Shown here: positions 23,968 through 33,625 of the stretch, one piece after another
Numbering within the stretch: position 1 is the stretch's first letter
How the letters are laid out: each line of letters begins with the position of its first letter
From: an uncultured Bacteroidota bacterium
GTDB lineage: Bacteria; Bacteroidota; Bacteroidia; Flavobacteriales_D; Crocinitomicaceae
Assembly (NCBI GenBank): GCA_937899625.1
Contig: CALCCB010000162.1
Coordinates: forward strand, 1 to 64,000
DNA: 64,000 bases
Reading direction: 5' to 3'
Made by a program: the position numbers and the translations under genes
Notes under the pieces: model-generated
Seen by the model: only the letters and a program-made list of their open reading frames with translations
What the model was told of the DNA's origin: nothing
Database searches by the model: none

Positions 23968-24623
23968 TAAATATCCATTTCTGGAACAAAATCAGGAACA
24001 ACCAGGTCACCTTCGGTCAGAGATACGATCTCTTCAACGGATACTCCCGGAGCTCTTTCGATCAAATGAAATTTCCCATCCTTCACCTCAAGAACTGCAA
24101 GGTCAGAAACGATCTTTTTCACGCACCCAACTCCTGTAAGAGGAAGTGTACATTTCTTCAGGATCTTTGATTCACCTGCTTTATTTGCATGCATCATCGC
24201 AACAATGATGTTGTCTGCTGAAGCAACCAGGTCCATCGCTCCACCCATTCCTTTCACCATTTTCCCCGGAATCTTCCAGTTGGCAATGTCTCCATCCTGT
24301 GAGACTTCCATAGCTCCCAACACAGTCAGCTGAACATGCTGTCCGCGGATCATAGCAAAGGAAGTTGCAGAGTCAAAATAAACGGCTCCTTTTCTTGCCG
24401 TAATGGTTTGTTTTCCGGCATTGATCAGATCCGGATCTTCTTTTCCTTCAAAAGGAAAGGGTCCCATTCCAAGGATCCCATTTTCTGACTGGAATTCCAC
24501 TTCAATTCCTTCAGGGATATAGTTTGCCACCAGTGTAGGAATACCAATACCTAAATTGACATACCACCCATCCTTCAATTCCTGTGCAATGCGCTTTGCA
24601 ATTCCGTTTTTATCTAGTGCCAT
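23967..24623 (-). CDS. scoB: 3-oxoacid CoA-transferase subunit B
   Basis: 218 residues. With subunit A it moves CoA between succinyl-CoA and acetoacetate (or a related acid). Motifs: WYVNLGIGIPTLVANY, the catalytic Glu in SENGILGMGP (about residue 49), GSTI-like ITARKGAVYFDSATSFAMIRG, GAMEVSQDGDIANW and KMVKGMGGAMDL. Length and motif order match bacterial subunit B. Subunit A ends five bases before its start. Expected role: acetoacetate use or branched-chain amino-acid breakdown. Confidence 0.93.
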   Translation of the reverse strand: MALDKNGIAKRIAQELKDGWYVNLGIGIPTLVANYIPEGIEVEFQSENGILGMGPFPFEGKEDPDLINAGKQTITARKGAVYFDSATSFAMIRGQHVQLTVLGAMEVSQDGDIANWKIPGKMVKGMGGAMDLVASADNIIVAMMHANKAGESKILKKCTLPLTGVGCVKKIVSDLAVLEVKDGKFHLIERAPGVSVEEIVSLTEGDLVVPDFVPEMDI

Positions 24624-24628
24624 ATCAA

Positions 24629-25327
24629 TTAATTTCTTTGACGAACAGTTCGTTGTTCGATTCGTTTTTCAAATTTTTCTCCTTTGAAGATCCTTTGAAT
24701 AAAGATCCCAGGAGTATGAATGAAATTAGGATCCAGTTCACCTGCAGGAACCAATTCTTCCACTTCTGCAATGGTGATCTTTCCTGCCATTGCCATCATT
24801 GGGTTAAAGTTTCTGGCAGTTCCTTTAAACACAAGATTTCCTTCCGTGTCACCTTTCCATGCTTTCACAATCGCAAAGTCGGCAGTCAATGCTGTCTCCA
24901 GAATGTGTGGCTTCCCATTAAAAATGCGCACCTCTTTTCCTTCAGCGACTTCAGTTCCAAATCCGGCCGGTGTAAAAAAGGCAGGGATTCCTGCTCCTCC
25001 AGCTCTACAACGTTCAGCAAGCGAACCTTGCGGGATCAGATCAACCTCTAATTCTCCTGAAAGCATTTGACGTTCGAATTCCGCATTTTCGCCTACGTAA
25101 GAGCTGATCATTTTTTTGATCTGCCGCTGCTGCAATAAAAGTCCAAGTCCAAAATCATCCACGCCCGCATTGTTCGAGATACATGTTAAATCTTTTACCC
25201 CCATTTTAACCAGCTGGGCAATTGAATTCTCCGGGATTCCGCATAATCCAAATCCACCCAGCATAAGTGTCATCCCGTCCTGAATCCCTGTCAGCGCCTC
25301 TTCAACGTTGTTTACTACCTTATTCAT
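24629..25327 (-). CDS. scoA: 3-oxoacid CoA-transferase subunit A
   Basis: 232 residues. The family signature [16 protein letters not shown] lies at residues 21-36. [65 protein letters not shown] (quoted as family order, in pieces) and the [17 protein letters not shown] region complete it. It starts at an ATG that shares one base with the PBP1A stop, and scoB follows after five bases. Placement directly after a penicillin-binding protein has no obvious metabolic logic and probably reflects shared transcription. Confidence 0.93.
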   Translation of the reverse strand: MNKVVNNVEEALTGIQDGMTLMLGGFGLCGIPENSIAQLVKMGVKDLTCISNNAGVDDFGLGLLLQQRQIKKMISSYVGENAEFERQMLSGELEVDLIPQGSLAERCRAGGAGIPAFFTPAGFGTEVAEGKEVRIFNGKPHILETALTADFAIVKAWKGDTEGNLVFKGTARNFNPMMAMAGKITIAEVEELVPAGELDPNFIHTPGIFIQRIFKGEKFEKRIEQRTVRQRN

Positions 25328-27816
25328 TATATTCCAAAAATATTTCCATCATTCGTAGATCCTCCTACTTGATTATCTCCTTCGCAACTGAATTGCTTTG
25401 GATCATAATTTTGAGGCACCTCGAAATCGGTTGTTGACAATGCCACTATCGGGTCCTTATAGACCCTTTGCATGTAATATCCATAGATCGGTAAAGCCAT
25501 TCTGGCTCCCTGACCCCAATCCATAGTTTTAAAGCGCACCGAACGATCTTCAGCACCTACCCAGACACCAGTTACCAATTCAGGAGTTAGCCCCATGAAC
25601 CATCCATCTGAATTGTTCTGAGTTGTACCGGTTTTACCAGCCGTTGGATAAGGAATACTTCCCCATGATCTTCCGCCTCTTAAGCTTCCTGCAGTTCCTC
25701 TGTTCACGACACCTTTCATCATCTTCAGGGTCTCATAGGCTACATTTTCATTCAACACTTCCTTCGAGTAATTTTTTGCGCTGTAAATCACGTTTCCGTT
25801 TCTGTCTTCAATTCTAAGGATCGTTGTTGGACGATTGAATATCCCATGATTCGCGAAAATACATTGCGCCGCTACCATTTCGTACAAGGAAAGATCCATA
25901 ATACCTAAGCACATAGATGGTACCTCATCCTCCGGACGAAGATTGATATCCACATCTTTCAGCAATTTGGAAATCGTTTTCGGACCGGCATAACCACCCA
26001 TTTTAGACATCACCGCAACAGTTGTTGGATTTGAAGACATCGCTAATCCCTCTTCCACACTTGAGGCTGCTTCACCTCCTGGGCACCACTTTCCGGTTAC
26101 GTTACCGCTGGCATCCATCAGATCAACACAATACGATATCGGTTCGAATTTCGTACATGGTTTTACCACACCCATTGCCAAAGCAGTTGAGTATACGAAT
26201 GGCTTTATGGTGGAGCCTACCTGTCTTTTCCCAAGTTTAACATGGTCATACGCGAAATGGTCAAAGTTTGCTCCTCCTACCCACGCCTTGACAAATCCGG
26301 TCTGTGGTTCAACGGAAATCATACCCGCGTGTAAGAATGACTTATAGTAGCGAATCGAGTCGTTTGGCGTCATCACCGTATCCACATCTCCATTCCATGA
26401 AAAAACCTTCATGTTCACAGCAGTATTGAAGTTCTGCTTTACTTCTTCATCCGTATATCCGGATGCCACCAAAGATTGGTATCTTCCAGAATTTCGACGT
26501 GCGGTTTTCATGATCGAATTCACCTGTTCTTCAGAAAGATCATTGGAGAATGGCCAGTTCTTCAGGTTTCGGTTATTCTTATTGAATGCATCCTGTAGGG
26601 TTTCCTTAAGGTGTCTTTCGACTGCATATTCCGCATGTCTCTGAAGGTTTGCATCGATCGTTGTATAGATTTTTAACCCATCACTGTAAATATCATATGG
26701 GGAGCCATCGGCTCTTTTGAATTTGAAAGAACCATCATCATTTTTTTGCTTCAACAGATCCGTAACCTCCTTACGAAGCGACTCTCTAAAATAAGGTGCC
26801 ATACCTCGCTTGTGATCTACAACCTGATAATCAACAATGATCGGTTTTATTTTGAGAGCATTGTACTCTTCTTCTGTGATCTTGTTTCTAAGTGCAGAAT
26901 TTTCTGATTTACTATTCTTCAACCACTGATAAAGCACCTGATTTCTTCTTTGAATCGCAAGCGATGAATCTTTTGCGCGTGCCTCCATAACTTCTTCACG
27001 GCTCACTTGTTCGGGAGCCACTCCCTTTTTCGCCGCAATGCTTCTTCTGTAATTTTTGATCTTGTACGTGTAGGGATTGTACAATGAAGGATTCTTACAC
27101 ATTCCAATCAGCATGGCAGCTTCCTCCTTTGCCAGATCTTTTGGTTTTTTGTTAAAGTAGACCTTCGCTGCGTTTTCTATTCCAACCGCATTGTATAAGA
27201 AATCGAATTGATTGAGATACATCGTGATGATCTCCTCTTTCGTGTATCGTTTTTCCAAACGAACGGCAATGATATTCTCTCTGGCCTTTTCATTCAATCT
27301 CCTCATCGCTCTTCCCAGCTTACCACTTCCTCCAGTTTCCAAAACTTCACCATTCGCTCGAGCAATTTCTTCTCTCTCCCGTTGTTGCAATGTAAACAAC
27401 TGTTTTGCCAGCTGCTGAGTAATGGTCGATGCACCACCGGCGCTTCCTACATTTGCTACCGCACGTCCCAATGCCTTAAAGTCAACACCGGAATGCTCAT
27501 GAAAACGCTCATCTTCAGTTGAGATCAACGCGTCAGTTACGTTCGGAGAAATGTCTTTGTAATCAACGCTCGTTCTGTTAACACGCCAGTATCTACCAAG
27601 TTCTGTTGTACCATCTTCTGCATATACAACAGAAGCAAGTAGCTCAGGTGGATTATCCAACATCTCTACAGGGGGTAGATCTTCCTCTGATTGCAAGAGC
27701 ATAAGTCCTGTGATCGAAAGGAAGGGTATTGCTGAAAAGACCCAGAAAAGAATATTCAGTCTTTTCGTAGATTTTTCCGAGAATTGAATGGCTTCACCTT
27801 TCTTGCTCATGAGCAT
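25327..27816 (-). CDS. Bifunctional penicillin-binding protein 1A
   Basis: 829 residues. A short cytoplasmic start is followed by a membrane anchor ([22 protein letters not shown]). The GT51 glycosyltransferase domain has the catalytic [12 protein letters not shown] and [15 protein letters not shown]. The transpeptidase domain has SxxK in [16 protein letters not shown] in [10 protein letters not shown] and KTG in [15 protein letters not shown]. It makes and cross-links peptidoglycan from lipid II in the periplasm. Two Met codons (27816 and 27810) are possible starts. It is 38 bases downstream of rodA on the same strand, so it may be read with the elongasome genes. Confidence 0.93.
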   Translation of the reverse strand: MLMSKKGEAIQFSEKSTKRLNILFWVFSAIPFLSITGLMLLQSEEDLPPVEMLDNPPELLASVVYAEDGTTELGRYWRVNRTSVDYKDISPNVTDALISTEDERFHEHSGVDFKALGRAVANVGSAGGASTITQQLAKQLFTLQQREREEIARANGEVLETGGSGKLGRAMRRLNEKARENIIAVRLEKRYTKEEIITMYLNQFDFLYNAVGIENAAKVYFNKKPKDLAKEEAAMLIGMCKNPSLYNPYTYKIKNYRRSIAAKKGVAPEQVSREEVMEARAKDSSLAIQRRNQVLYQWLKNSKSENSALRNKITEEEYNALKIKPIIVDYQVVDHKRGMAPYFRESLRKEVTDLLKQKNDDGSFKFKRADGSPYDIYSDGLKIYTTIDANLQRHAEYAVERHLKETLQDAFNKNNRNLKNWPFSNDLSEEQVNSIMKTARRNSGRYQSLVASGYTDEEVKQNFNTAVNMKVFSWNGDVDTVMTPNDSIRYYKSFLHAGMISVEPQTGFVKAWVGGANFDHFAYDHVKLGKRQVGSTIKPFVYSTALAMGVVKPCTKFEPISYCVDLMDASGNVTGKWCPGGEAASSVEEGLAMSSNPTTVAVMSKMGGYAGPKTISKLLKDVDINLRPEDEVPSMCLGIMDLSLYEMVAAQCIFANHGIFNRPTTILRIEDRNGNVIYSAKNYSKEVLNENVAYETLKMMKGVVNRGTAGSLRGGRSWGSIPYPTAGKTGTTQNNSDGWFMGLTPELVTGVWVGAEDRSVRFKTMDWGQGARMALPIYGYYMQRVYKDPIVALSTTDFEVPQNYDPKQFSCEGDNQVGGSTNDGNIFGI

Positions 27817-27854
27817 TTAGTTTTGGTAAAATTAACGAATTATTTTTCTCTATA

Positions 27855-29252
27855 TTATTGGAATACATCCTTCCGCTGACTATCCAGTTTCAGTAAAATG
27901 AACATCATCATTGAAAAGGACATCATCGAAGATCCTCCATAGGAAAAGAATGGTAACGGAATCCCGATAACCGGTGCAAAACCGATGTTCATTCCAATAT
28001 TTACAGCAAAGTGATAAAAGAGTACCATCGCGACAACATAGGCATAGATCCTATTGAATGCTGACCGCTGTCGTTCTGCGATCACGATGATCCGTAATAA
28101 CATGAACATGTACAGGAAGATCAACACGAAGGTCCCTGCAAATCCCCATTCCTCGGCAAAAGGACAGAAAATAAAATCTGTCTCACTTTCCGGTACGTGA
28201 TTACTTTCCACACTGGACACAGACGCCTTGTTGTATCCTTTTCCAACAAGTCCACCTGATCCAACAGCCGCCATCGCCCTGTTTCGGTTATAATCTTCCC
28301 CGTCCGGGTCTTCTTTTAACCCGAGAAACAATTCGATCCTTTCTTTCTGGTGATCTGCCAGGCTCTGAAACCCGGTGTTTACCACGAATGCAATTCCAGA
28401 TCCTAGGATGAATCCGATCAAAACAATAAAGGTCACCCTTCTTCGATCTCTTTTCGTGGAAATGAATCTCAAAAACAAAAATGTAATCAACGCAAATACG
28501 GCAAGGGAAATGACCACCCCATACATTCCCGGGATCTGAATCCCCGGCAACCATCCAAACTCGAGCGTTTCGTTACTGATCAGCAAGGTTACCAAGCTCA
28601 AAAAGACCACAACGAATAAGATTGGAATAAAGTGACTGCCCACCCAGGTTTGTTTGAATTTAACACCAGGAATACTATTGATCAAGCTTAAGATAATAGG
28701 GTCATACGTGATCCCTTCCCGATACATCACGAAAAGGAAAGAGGTAAACACGACAAATGTCCCCGCATCGGGTTGAAGGAGGATCAATGCCATCGGAAAC
28801 AAGATGATCAGGTTTGCAAGGATGACTGTTCTCACGTTTTGCTGCTTCACGTTGATCGAAGAGATGAATCTCGCCAATACCAGTCCTGTACCAATCTTAG
28901 CAAATTCGGCCGGCTGAATACCCATTGTTCCTATACCGAGCCATGCTCTGGCACCATTGATAGGGGGCATAAACAAGACCACCACAAGTAATGAGAGGAC
29001 AAACAGATAAATGGGTATGGCGAATTTCCGATAGATATCTGAGTCGATCAGAAACACCAGTAATCCCAGAAAAAGTGATACTCCGATCCACATTACCTGT
29101 TTACCATATTTCTGAGAAAAATCGAAAAGACTTGGATGATCTTCCACAAGGGCAACAGAATACACTGTCGCAAGCCCCATCGATATCATGATGATGTATC
29201 CGATGAACAATGGCCAATCAAGCGCGCCTACTATGGAATCCTGTTTTCTCAA
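27855..29252 (-). CDS. rodA: RodA, SEDS peptidoglycan glycosyltransferase
   Basis: 465 residues with ten or so membrane segments. RodA polymerises lipid II for lateral wall growth together with PBP2. Family blocks: ATVYSVALVE, the KYGKQVMWIGVSL segment, INGARAWLGIGTMGIQPAEFAKIG with its PAE, LLQPDAGTFVVF (the LQPDxG block carrying the catalytic Asp), GSGGLVGKGYNKASVSS, VPESETDFIFCPFAEEWGF, and GIPLPFFSYGGSS. Initiation is probably at the TTG of the TTGA overlap with the mrdA stop, since no ATG precedes the first segment. It sits between mrdA and PBP1A. Confidence 0.95.
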   Translation of the reverse strand: MRKQDSIVGALDWPLFIGYIIMISMGLATVYSVALVEDHPSLFDFSQKYGKQVMWIGVSLFLGLLVFLIDSDIYRKFAIPIYLFVLSLLVVVLFMPPINGARAWLGIGTMGIQPAEFAKIGTGLVLARFISSINVKQQNVRTVILANLIILFPMALILLQPDAGTFVVFTSFLFVMYREGITYDPIILSLINSIPGVKFKQTWVGSHFIPILFVVVFLSLVTLLISNETLEFGWLPGIQIPGMYGVVISLAVFALITFLFLRFISTKRDRRRVTFIVLIGFILGSGIAFVVNTGFQSLADHQKERIELFLGLKEDPDGEDYNRNRAMAAVGSGGLVGKGYNKASVSSVESNHVPESETDFIFCPFAEEWGFAGTFVLIFLYMFMLLRIIVIAERQRSAFNRIYAYVVAMVLFYHFAVNIGMNIGFAPVIGIPLPFFSYGGSSMMSFSMMMFILLKLDSQRKDVFQ

Positions 29253-31111
29253 TCCTTATATGTAAATGTCGCCTCCATGATCGTTTTTTCCCTGTCAATC
29301 TCCGTCACTTTTCTTGTGAGGTATTTTTCGATCATCAATCCGGCAGTTGGAGCAGCCCAAAGCCCACCACCACCTTTCGCATTTTCAATGAATGCGACGA
29401 TCGCGATCTTCGGCTTATTCATAGGTGCAAATGCGATGAAAACGGAGTGGTCTTCGCCATGAGGGTTCTGTACTGTTCCCGTTTTACCACAAATAACGAT
29501 ATCCTTTAATCTGGCGCGTCTTCCCGTTCCTCCCGGTTCATAGACCACGCGACGCATTCCTTCTATAACCACCTCATAGTGCTGACGATCGATCTTCGTG
29601 TAATGTTTCCGCTTGTATTGATCCATAGGTCCCTTTTTACCAATCGACTTCACAAAGTGAGGAGTTATGTACCATCCTTTGTTCGCGATAGTGGCGGCCA
29701 CATTGGCCATCTGCAAAGGAGTGATCATTACCTCTCCCTGACCAATAGAGATCGATCGAATGGTAGAAAATGCCCATCTGTGATGTCCATACCAGCGATC
29801 ATAATAATTTGCATCAGGGATATTTCCGGGACGAAGACCTGTAATATCCGTTTCCAGTTTTTCGCCAAGTCCAAACCTATGCATGTATTGAGCCCACGTA
29901 TTCAACCCAACTTCTGCATCCGCAAAGATGCCTTTCTTCTTCCCCTGCTGAATGATACGCCGCATCACCGCGTAATAATAGGGGTTACAAGAATGTTTTA
30001 TGGCATCCATTAAGTTGCCTGCGCTCGGGTGATTGTGACAACCTACTACAGACTTGTTACATGGTGCTCCAAATTCAGGTGTGATCACTCCTTCCTGAAG
30101 TGCGATCAATGAATTCAATAACTTAAAGGTAGATCCTGGAGGATATTCTGCAGCCAGTGGTCTGGGGAACAAAGGTTTACTTGGATCCATTACCAACTTC
30201 GGGTAATTCATGGAGATATTCCTTTTACCAATCAACAGGTTAGGGTCGTAAGTCGGTGCCGACACAAGTGCCAATATTTCCCCTGAAGATGGTTCTATGG
30301 CGACAATACATCCTCGTTTTCCGTTTAATAACTTCTCTCCGTAGGCTTGTAATTCGATATCAATTCCAAGGATCAATGGATCAGCCTGAATAGCAGATGT
30401 ATCGTATTTACCATCCGCATATGGCTCAATAGCATTGTTCAAAGCAGACGTAACAATGTACCTAATTCCTTTTTGCCCTCTCAGCTTTTCCTCGTAAAAC
30501 CTTTCGATTCCAGCCCTACCAATATTGTATCCGGGGCGGTAATATGGATTTTCATCAATTTCTTCTCTGGTCACCTCTGCCAGATAACCAAGGATATTCG
30601 CTCCGTTAGCATATGGGTATCTTCTCATACTGGTGACTTCCTCATAGAACCCAGGAAAATCATCCAGATGTGGAGCGATCTTCGAGATCTCTTCAAGTGT
30701 CAACTCTTTCAAATAAGGATATGCTCTTCCTTTTTGGTAATTCGATGTTCTTTTACCAGTATGTTTGTTGTAATAGGTCCCTTCACCCTCAACGATCTCT
30801 TTAAAACGAGCTCTTACTTCATCAACGGTCCAGCCTAGTAGCTGAGCAAAAGCAACTGTATCGAGATCCTTGATCTCCTTCTCCACCATCATTAAATTGT
30901 AATAGGTGGTATTTGAAACTACTTTTTTGTGATTTCTGTCGAAAACAACCCCTCTTGGCGGAATTATTTCCCTTCTTTTTTCAGCGATTTGCTGTGCACG
31001 AAGCGTCCAGGAATCATCGATCACCTGCATGTAGAAAAGACGTATCGTATAGATCATCCCAACGATCAGGACGAAGGCAATGATTACGTACTTCCGTGCA
31101 TCCAGATTCAT
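29249..31111 (-). CDS. mrdA: Penicillin-binding protein 2, elongasome transpeptidase
   Basis: 620 residues. An N-terminal anchor (YVIIAFVLIVGMIYTIRLFYMQV) and the dimerisation region RREIIPPRGVVFDRNHKKVVSN precede the transpeptidase. Active-site motifs are STFK in YPPGSTFKLLNSL, SCN in IKHSCNPYYYAV, and KTG in CGKTGTVQNPHGEDHSVFIAF. It cross-links the glycan made by RodA. The ATGA overlap with mreD and the TTGA overlap with rodA indicate tight coupling in the order mreC, mreD, mrdA, rodA. The length matches Bacteroidota PBP2. Confidence 0.95.
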   Translation of the reverse strand: MNLDARKYVIIAFVLIVGMIYTIRLFYMQVIDDSWTLRAQQIAEKRREIIPPRGVVFDRNHKKVVSNTTYYNLMMVEKEIKDLDTVAFAQLLGWTVDEVRARFKEIVEGEGTYYNKHTGKRTSNYQKGRAYPYLKELTLEEISKIAPHLDDFPGFYEEVTSMRRYPYANGANILGYLAEVTREEIDENPYYRPGYNIGRAGIERFYEEKLRGQKGIRYIVTSALNNAIEPYADGKYDTSAIQADPLILGIDIELQAYGEKLLNGKRGCIVAIEPSSGEILALVSAPTYDPNLLIGKRNISMNYPKLVMDPSKPLFPRPLAAEYPPGSTFKLLNSLIALQEGVITPEFGAPCNKSVVGCHNHPSAGNLMDAIKHSCNPYYYAVMRRIIQQGKKKGIFADAEVGLNTWAQYMHRFGLGEKLETDITGLRPGNIPDANYYDRWYGHHRWAFSTIRSISIGQGEVMITPLQMANVAATIANKGWYITPHFVKSIGKKGPMDQYKRKHYTKIDRQHYEVVIEGMRRVVYEPGGTGRRARLKDIVICGKTGTVQNPHGEDHSVFIAFAPMNKPKIAIVAFIENAKGGGGLWAAPTAGLMIEKYLTRKVTEIDREKTIMEATFTYKD

Positions 31112-31623
31112 CTTGACTTAGGCTTATTAACGATCAGCATTTGTATCAAGATACAGAATGCAAATGAGATCGGAAAACTTAGAAGTGTTTTCTGCAGGAT
31201 AAAGAAAATGGCATCGATCCTGAACATTTCAAGTAAGAAAAACCAGAAATGATGAATGAACAACAATATTCCAAACGTATAAATGAACCATCTGTTTCCC
31301 ATTTCAAAGATGTTCGGCTCCTTCAATACATCATATCCTTCTCGAGGAGAAAATGTCTTGAAGATCACCGGCCTCAGATAGGCGAAAAGGGTCAACGACG
31401 AGGCATGAAGTCCATAGGTGTTCGAAATACTGTCGATTATGATTCCCATCGTAAATGATAACACAAGCATTGGAATCACTCCTAATTCAAAAGGTAGAAG
31501 AAAGACGAATAACGGATAGATCAGCAACTGGATCCCTAAACCAATCTCCAATTGATTCAGCACAAATGACTGAATGATGGTCAAAAGCAAAAATCGAACG
31601 CTATGTTTGATAATATCATTCAT
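31108..31623 (-). CDS. mreD: MreD, rod-shape protein
   Basis: The ORF-track start lies 25 residues early, inside mreC. The ATG at 31623 (MNDIIKHSVRFLLL) overlaps the mreC end by eight bases and gives 171 residues. Five or six hydrophobic segments follow, including FVLNQLEIGLGIQLLIYPLFVFLLPFEL (in pieces) and SFTMGIIIDSISNTYGLHASSL, the FxxGxxxDxxxxxxGLHA block that is the most conserved part of MreD. MreD is a membrane scaffold of the MreBCD complex. Its end overlaps mrdA by four bases. Confidence 0.9.
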   Translation of the reverse strand: MNDIIKHSVRFLLLTIIQSFVLNQLEIGLGIQLLIYPLFVFLLPFELGVIPMLVLSFTMGIIIDSISNTYGLHASSLTLFAYLRPVIFKTFSPREGYDVLKEPNIFEMGNRWFIYTFGILLFIHHFWFFLLEMFRIDAIFFILQKTLLSFPISFAFCILIQMLIVNKPKSR

Positions 31624-32458
31624 TTTCTTCGTCCTCAGGGATAAGTGATTCCAGTTTTTGTTGTTCTTCCAGTAGAAGGTTCCTGACAACGTACACACGT
31701 TGCAGAGTTCTGAAGTCTTCTGAATAGCGAATAATTACGTCCCAAATAGGTTTCCCTTCAACTGTTTTGAGTTTCTCTACTTTCCCCACAGGAATACCAT
31801 AAGGGAAGATACCCGATCCGCTTCTCGTGACCACTTTAGACCATCTTTTAATGTTTAGGTCATTCGAGATCCCCGAGATCTGTCCTCTTCTGGGGTCTCT
31901 TCCATCCCATTTCAATAGTCCAAATAAACCTATTGGTTCGATCTGAACATCGATGTTGATGTCTTCGGTCAATACTGATTTAACCACTGAAAAATGCTCA
32001 CTTGATATATGAATGATCCCGACGACACCCTTGTCTGAAAAAACGCCCATCCCTCTTTTGACACCTTGTGCCCAGCCGATGTTCAATGTGAAGAAATTAT
32101 TTGCTCTTGTTACGGTTGAGTTGATGACCTTTCCAGGGATGTATTCGTATTGTTGATGAAATAATGTATCATTGATCTTTACCCATCCATTTTCCATTCG
32201 GATATAGCTCATGGGTAATTTTTCACGGAGGTATTTGTTCTGCTTCTGAAGAATATTACTCGTTTTCACCAAATTCACATACTTCGTAACCTCATTTCTG
32301 GCATTCAACATCTTACCCGAAACATATGACGCACTGGTCATGTATTGTGATCTGGGGAAGTTTAGGAAGGTAAAATAGGTAGACAGCGCAAAGATCTGCA
32401 GTAACATAAAGATCAGAAAGACTTGAAATCGCCTTAAGAAGGCTATCAGATTGCGCAT
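31616..32458 (-). CDS. mreC: MreC, rod-shape periplasmic scaffold
   Basis: The ORF-track start at 32464 is a TTG; the ATG at 32458 (MRNLIAFLRRFQ) is preferred, giving 280 residues. One membrane anchor (VFLIFMLLQIFALSTYF) precedes a coiled-coil segment (ARNEVTKYVNLVKTSNILQKQNKYLREKL) and the MreC beta domains: GKVINSTVTRANNFFTLNIG, GMGVFSDKGVVGII, VEPIG-like IEPIGLFGLLKWDG, and the KVVTRSGSGIFPYGIPVG exit. It links cytoplasmic MreB to PBP2. A -7 box lies three bases before this ATG, directly after the mreB terminator. Confidence 0.92.
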   Translation of the reverse strand: MRNLIAFLRRFQVFLIFMLLQIFALSTYFTFLNFPRSQYMTSASYVSGKMLNARNEVTKYVNLVKTSNILQKQNKYLREKLPMSYIRMENGWVKINDTLFHQQYEYIPGKVINSTVTRANNFFTLNIGWAQGVKRGMGVFSDKGVVGIIHISSEHFSVVKSVLTEDINIDVQIEPIGLFGLLKWDGRDPRRGQISGISNDLNIKRWSKVVTRSGSGIFPYGIPVGKVEKLKTVEGKPIWDVIIRYSEDFRTLQRVYVVRNLLLEEQQKLESLIPEDEENE

Positions 32459-32461
32459 GAA

Positions 32462-32469
32462 CAAAAATA
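32462..32469 (-). promoter_or_regulatory. -7 box TATTTTTG before mreC
   Basis: Minus-strand exact TAnnTTTG with only three bases to the mreC ATG. It starts in the T-run of the mreB terminator. If used, the mreCD-mrdA-rodA mRNA would be essentially leaderless. Confidence 0.5.
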
Positions 32470-32500
32470 AAAAAGTCCCGCCAATTTAGATGCGGGACTT
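32463..32500 (-). terminator. Rho-independent terminator of mreB
   Basis: AAGTCCCGC / GCGGGACTT, a nine-base perfect stem with a ten-base loop, followed on the minus strand by a T-rich run. It starts six bases after the mreB stop and separates mreB from mreC. Confidence 0.88.
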
Positions 32501-32505
32501 TCAAT

Positions 32506-33531
32506 TTAATCTTTGATCAAGAATTGGTACCTGTCAATATTCTTTAAGGCAATGCTGGTACCTCTTGCCACAGCTCTTAGCGGATCTTCCGCAATGTGAA
32601 CAGGAAGCTTCGTTTTTGCCGAAATTCTCTTATCCAGTCCTCTCAACATTGAACCACCACCAGCTAAATATATACCTGTCTTGTAGATGTCTGCAGATAA
32701 TTCAGGTGGAGTCATTTCCAGTGCACTCAGGATCGCTTCTTCGATCTTCGAGATCGTTTTGTCAAGCGCATGAGCAACTTCGCTGTACGAAACGACAATT
32801 TCCTTCGGAATACCTGTCATCAAGTCTCTTCCACGTACTGCGAAGTCTTCAGGTGGATTATCCAATTCAGGTAAAGCCGCACCCACTTCAATTTTGATCT
32901 GTTCAGCAGTTCTTTCCCCAACAAGGATGTTATGCTGACGTCTCATATATTCTTCAATGTCATTCGTGAAATCGTCACCTGCAATACGGATCGATTTATC
33001 ACATACAATACCTCCAAGTGCAATAACGGCGATCTCAGAAGTCCCACCGCCGATATCAATGATCATGTTCCCCATCGGCTCTTCCACATCGATACCAATA
33101 CCAATAGCCGCTGCCATTGGCTCGTGAATAAGGTAAACTTCTTTAGCTCCAGCATGCTCAGCTGAGTCACGAACGGCTCTTTTTTCTACTTCAGTAATAC
33201 CTGAAGGAATACAGATCACCATCCTCAAAGTAGGATTGAACAAACTTCTGCCAGGATTGATCATCTTGATCATTCCTCGGATCATCTGTTCGGCACTTTG
33301 AAAATCGGCAATTACTCCATCCTTAAGCGGACGAACTGTTTCGATCAGCTTATGCGTTTTACCATGCATCTGCTGAGCCTTTTTCCCGATCGCAACAACT
33401 TTTCCGGTCTGAATATCCTTTGCGACGATCGATGGTTCATCAACCACTACCTTGTCGTTCAGAATGATCAGCGTGTTTGCAGTACCTAAGTCGATAGCAA
33501 TCTCTTGTGTTAAAAAGCTGAAAATTCCCAT
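32506..33531 (-). CDS. mreB: MreB, actin-like rod-shape protein
   Basis: 341 residues. The actin-fold ATP site is complete: IDLGTANTLI (phosphate 1, about 12-21), VISxPSGIT-like VICIPSGITEVEKRA, MIIDIGGGTSEIAVIALGG (phosphate 2) and GIYLAGGGSMLRGL (adenosine). MreB filaments position the wall-elongation machinery at the inner face of the membrane. The ATG at 33531 directly begins the conserved MGIFSFLTQEIAIDLG. A perfect inverted repeat is 25 bases upstream and a terminator follows at once, so mreB appears to be its own unit. Confidence 0.97.
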   Translation of the reverse strand: MGIFSFLTQEIAIDLGTANTLIILNDKVVVDEPSIVAKDIQTGKVVAIGKKAQQMHGKTHKLIETVRPLKDGVIADFQSAEQMIRGMIKMINPGRSLFNPTLRMVICIPSGITEVEKRAVRDSAEHAGAKEVYLIHEPMAAAIGIGIDVEEPMGNMIIDIGGGTSEIAVIALGGIVCDKSIRIAGDDFTNDIEEYMRRQHNILVGERTAEQIKIEVGAALPELDNPPEDFAVRGRDLMTGIPKEIVVSYSEVAHALDKTISKIEEAILSALEMTPPELSADIYKTGIYLAGGGSMLRGLDKRISAKTKLPVHIAEDPLRAVARGTSIALKNIDRYQFLIKD

Positions 33532-33555
33532 TTTTGGTTGGCTTCTTTTTTAATG

Positions 33556-33568
33556 TATACTAAGTATA
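33556..33568 (-). promoter_or_regulatory. Perfect inverted repeat upstream of mreB
   Basis: TATACT-A-AGTATA, 6+1+6 bases, 25 bases before the mreB ATG. The position suits an operator or part of a promoter. No exact TAnnTTTG is found in this gap; TATACTTA is a poor match. Confidence 0.35.
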
Positions 33569-33625
33569 GTCAGTTTCTTCGTAAAAATTGATTTTTTGTT
33601 ACAATTTTCGACAAATAACTTCTTT

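Noticed and set aside
29136-30838. Several plus-strand ORFs of 100-144 residues opposite mrdA and rodA
   Set aside because: They lie wholly within well-supported genes and their translations show no domain or signal peptide.
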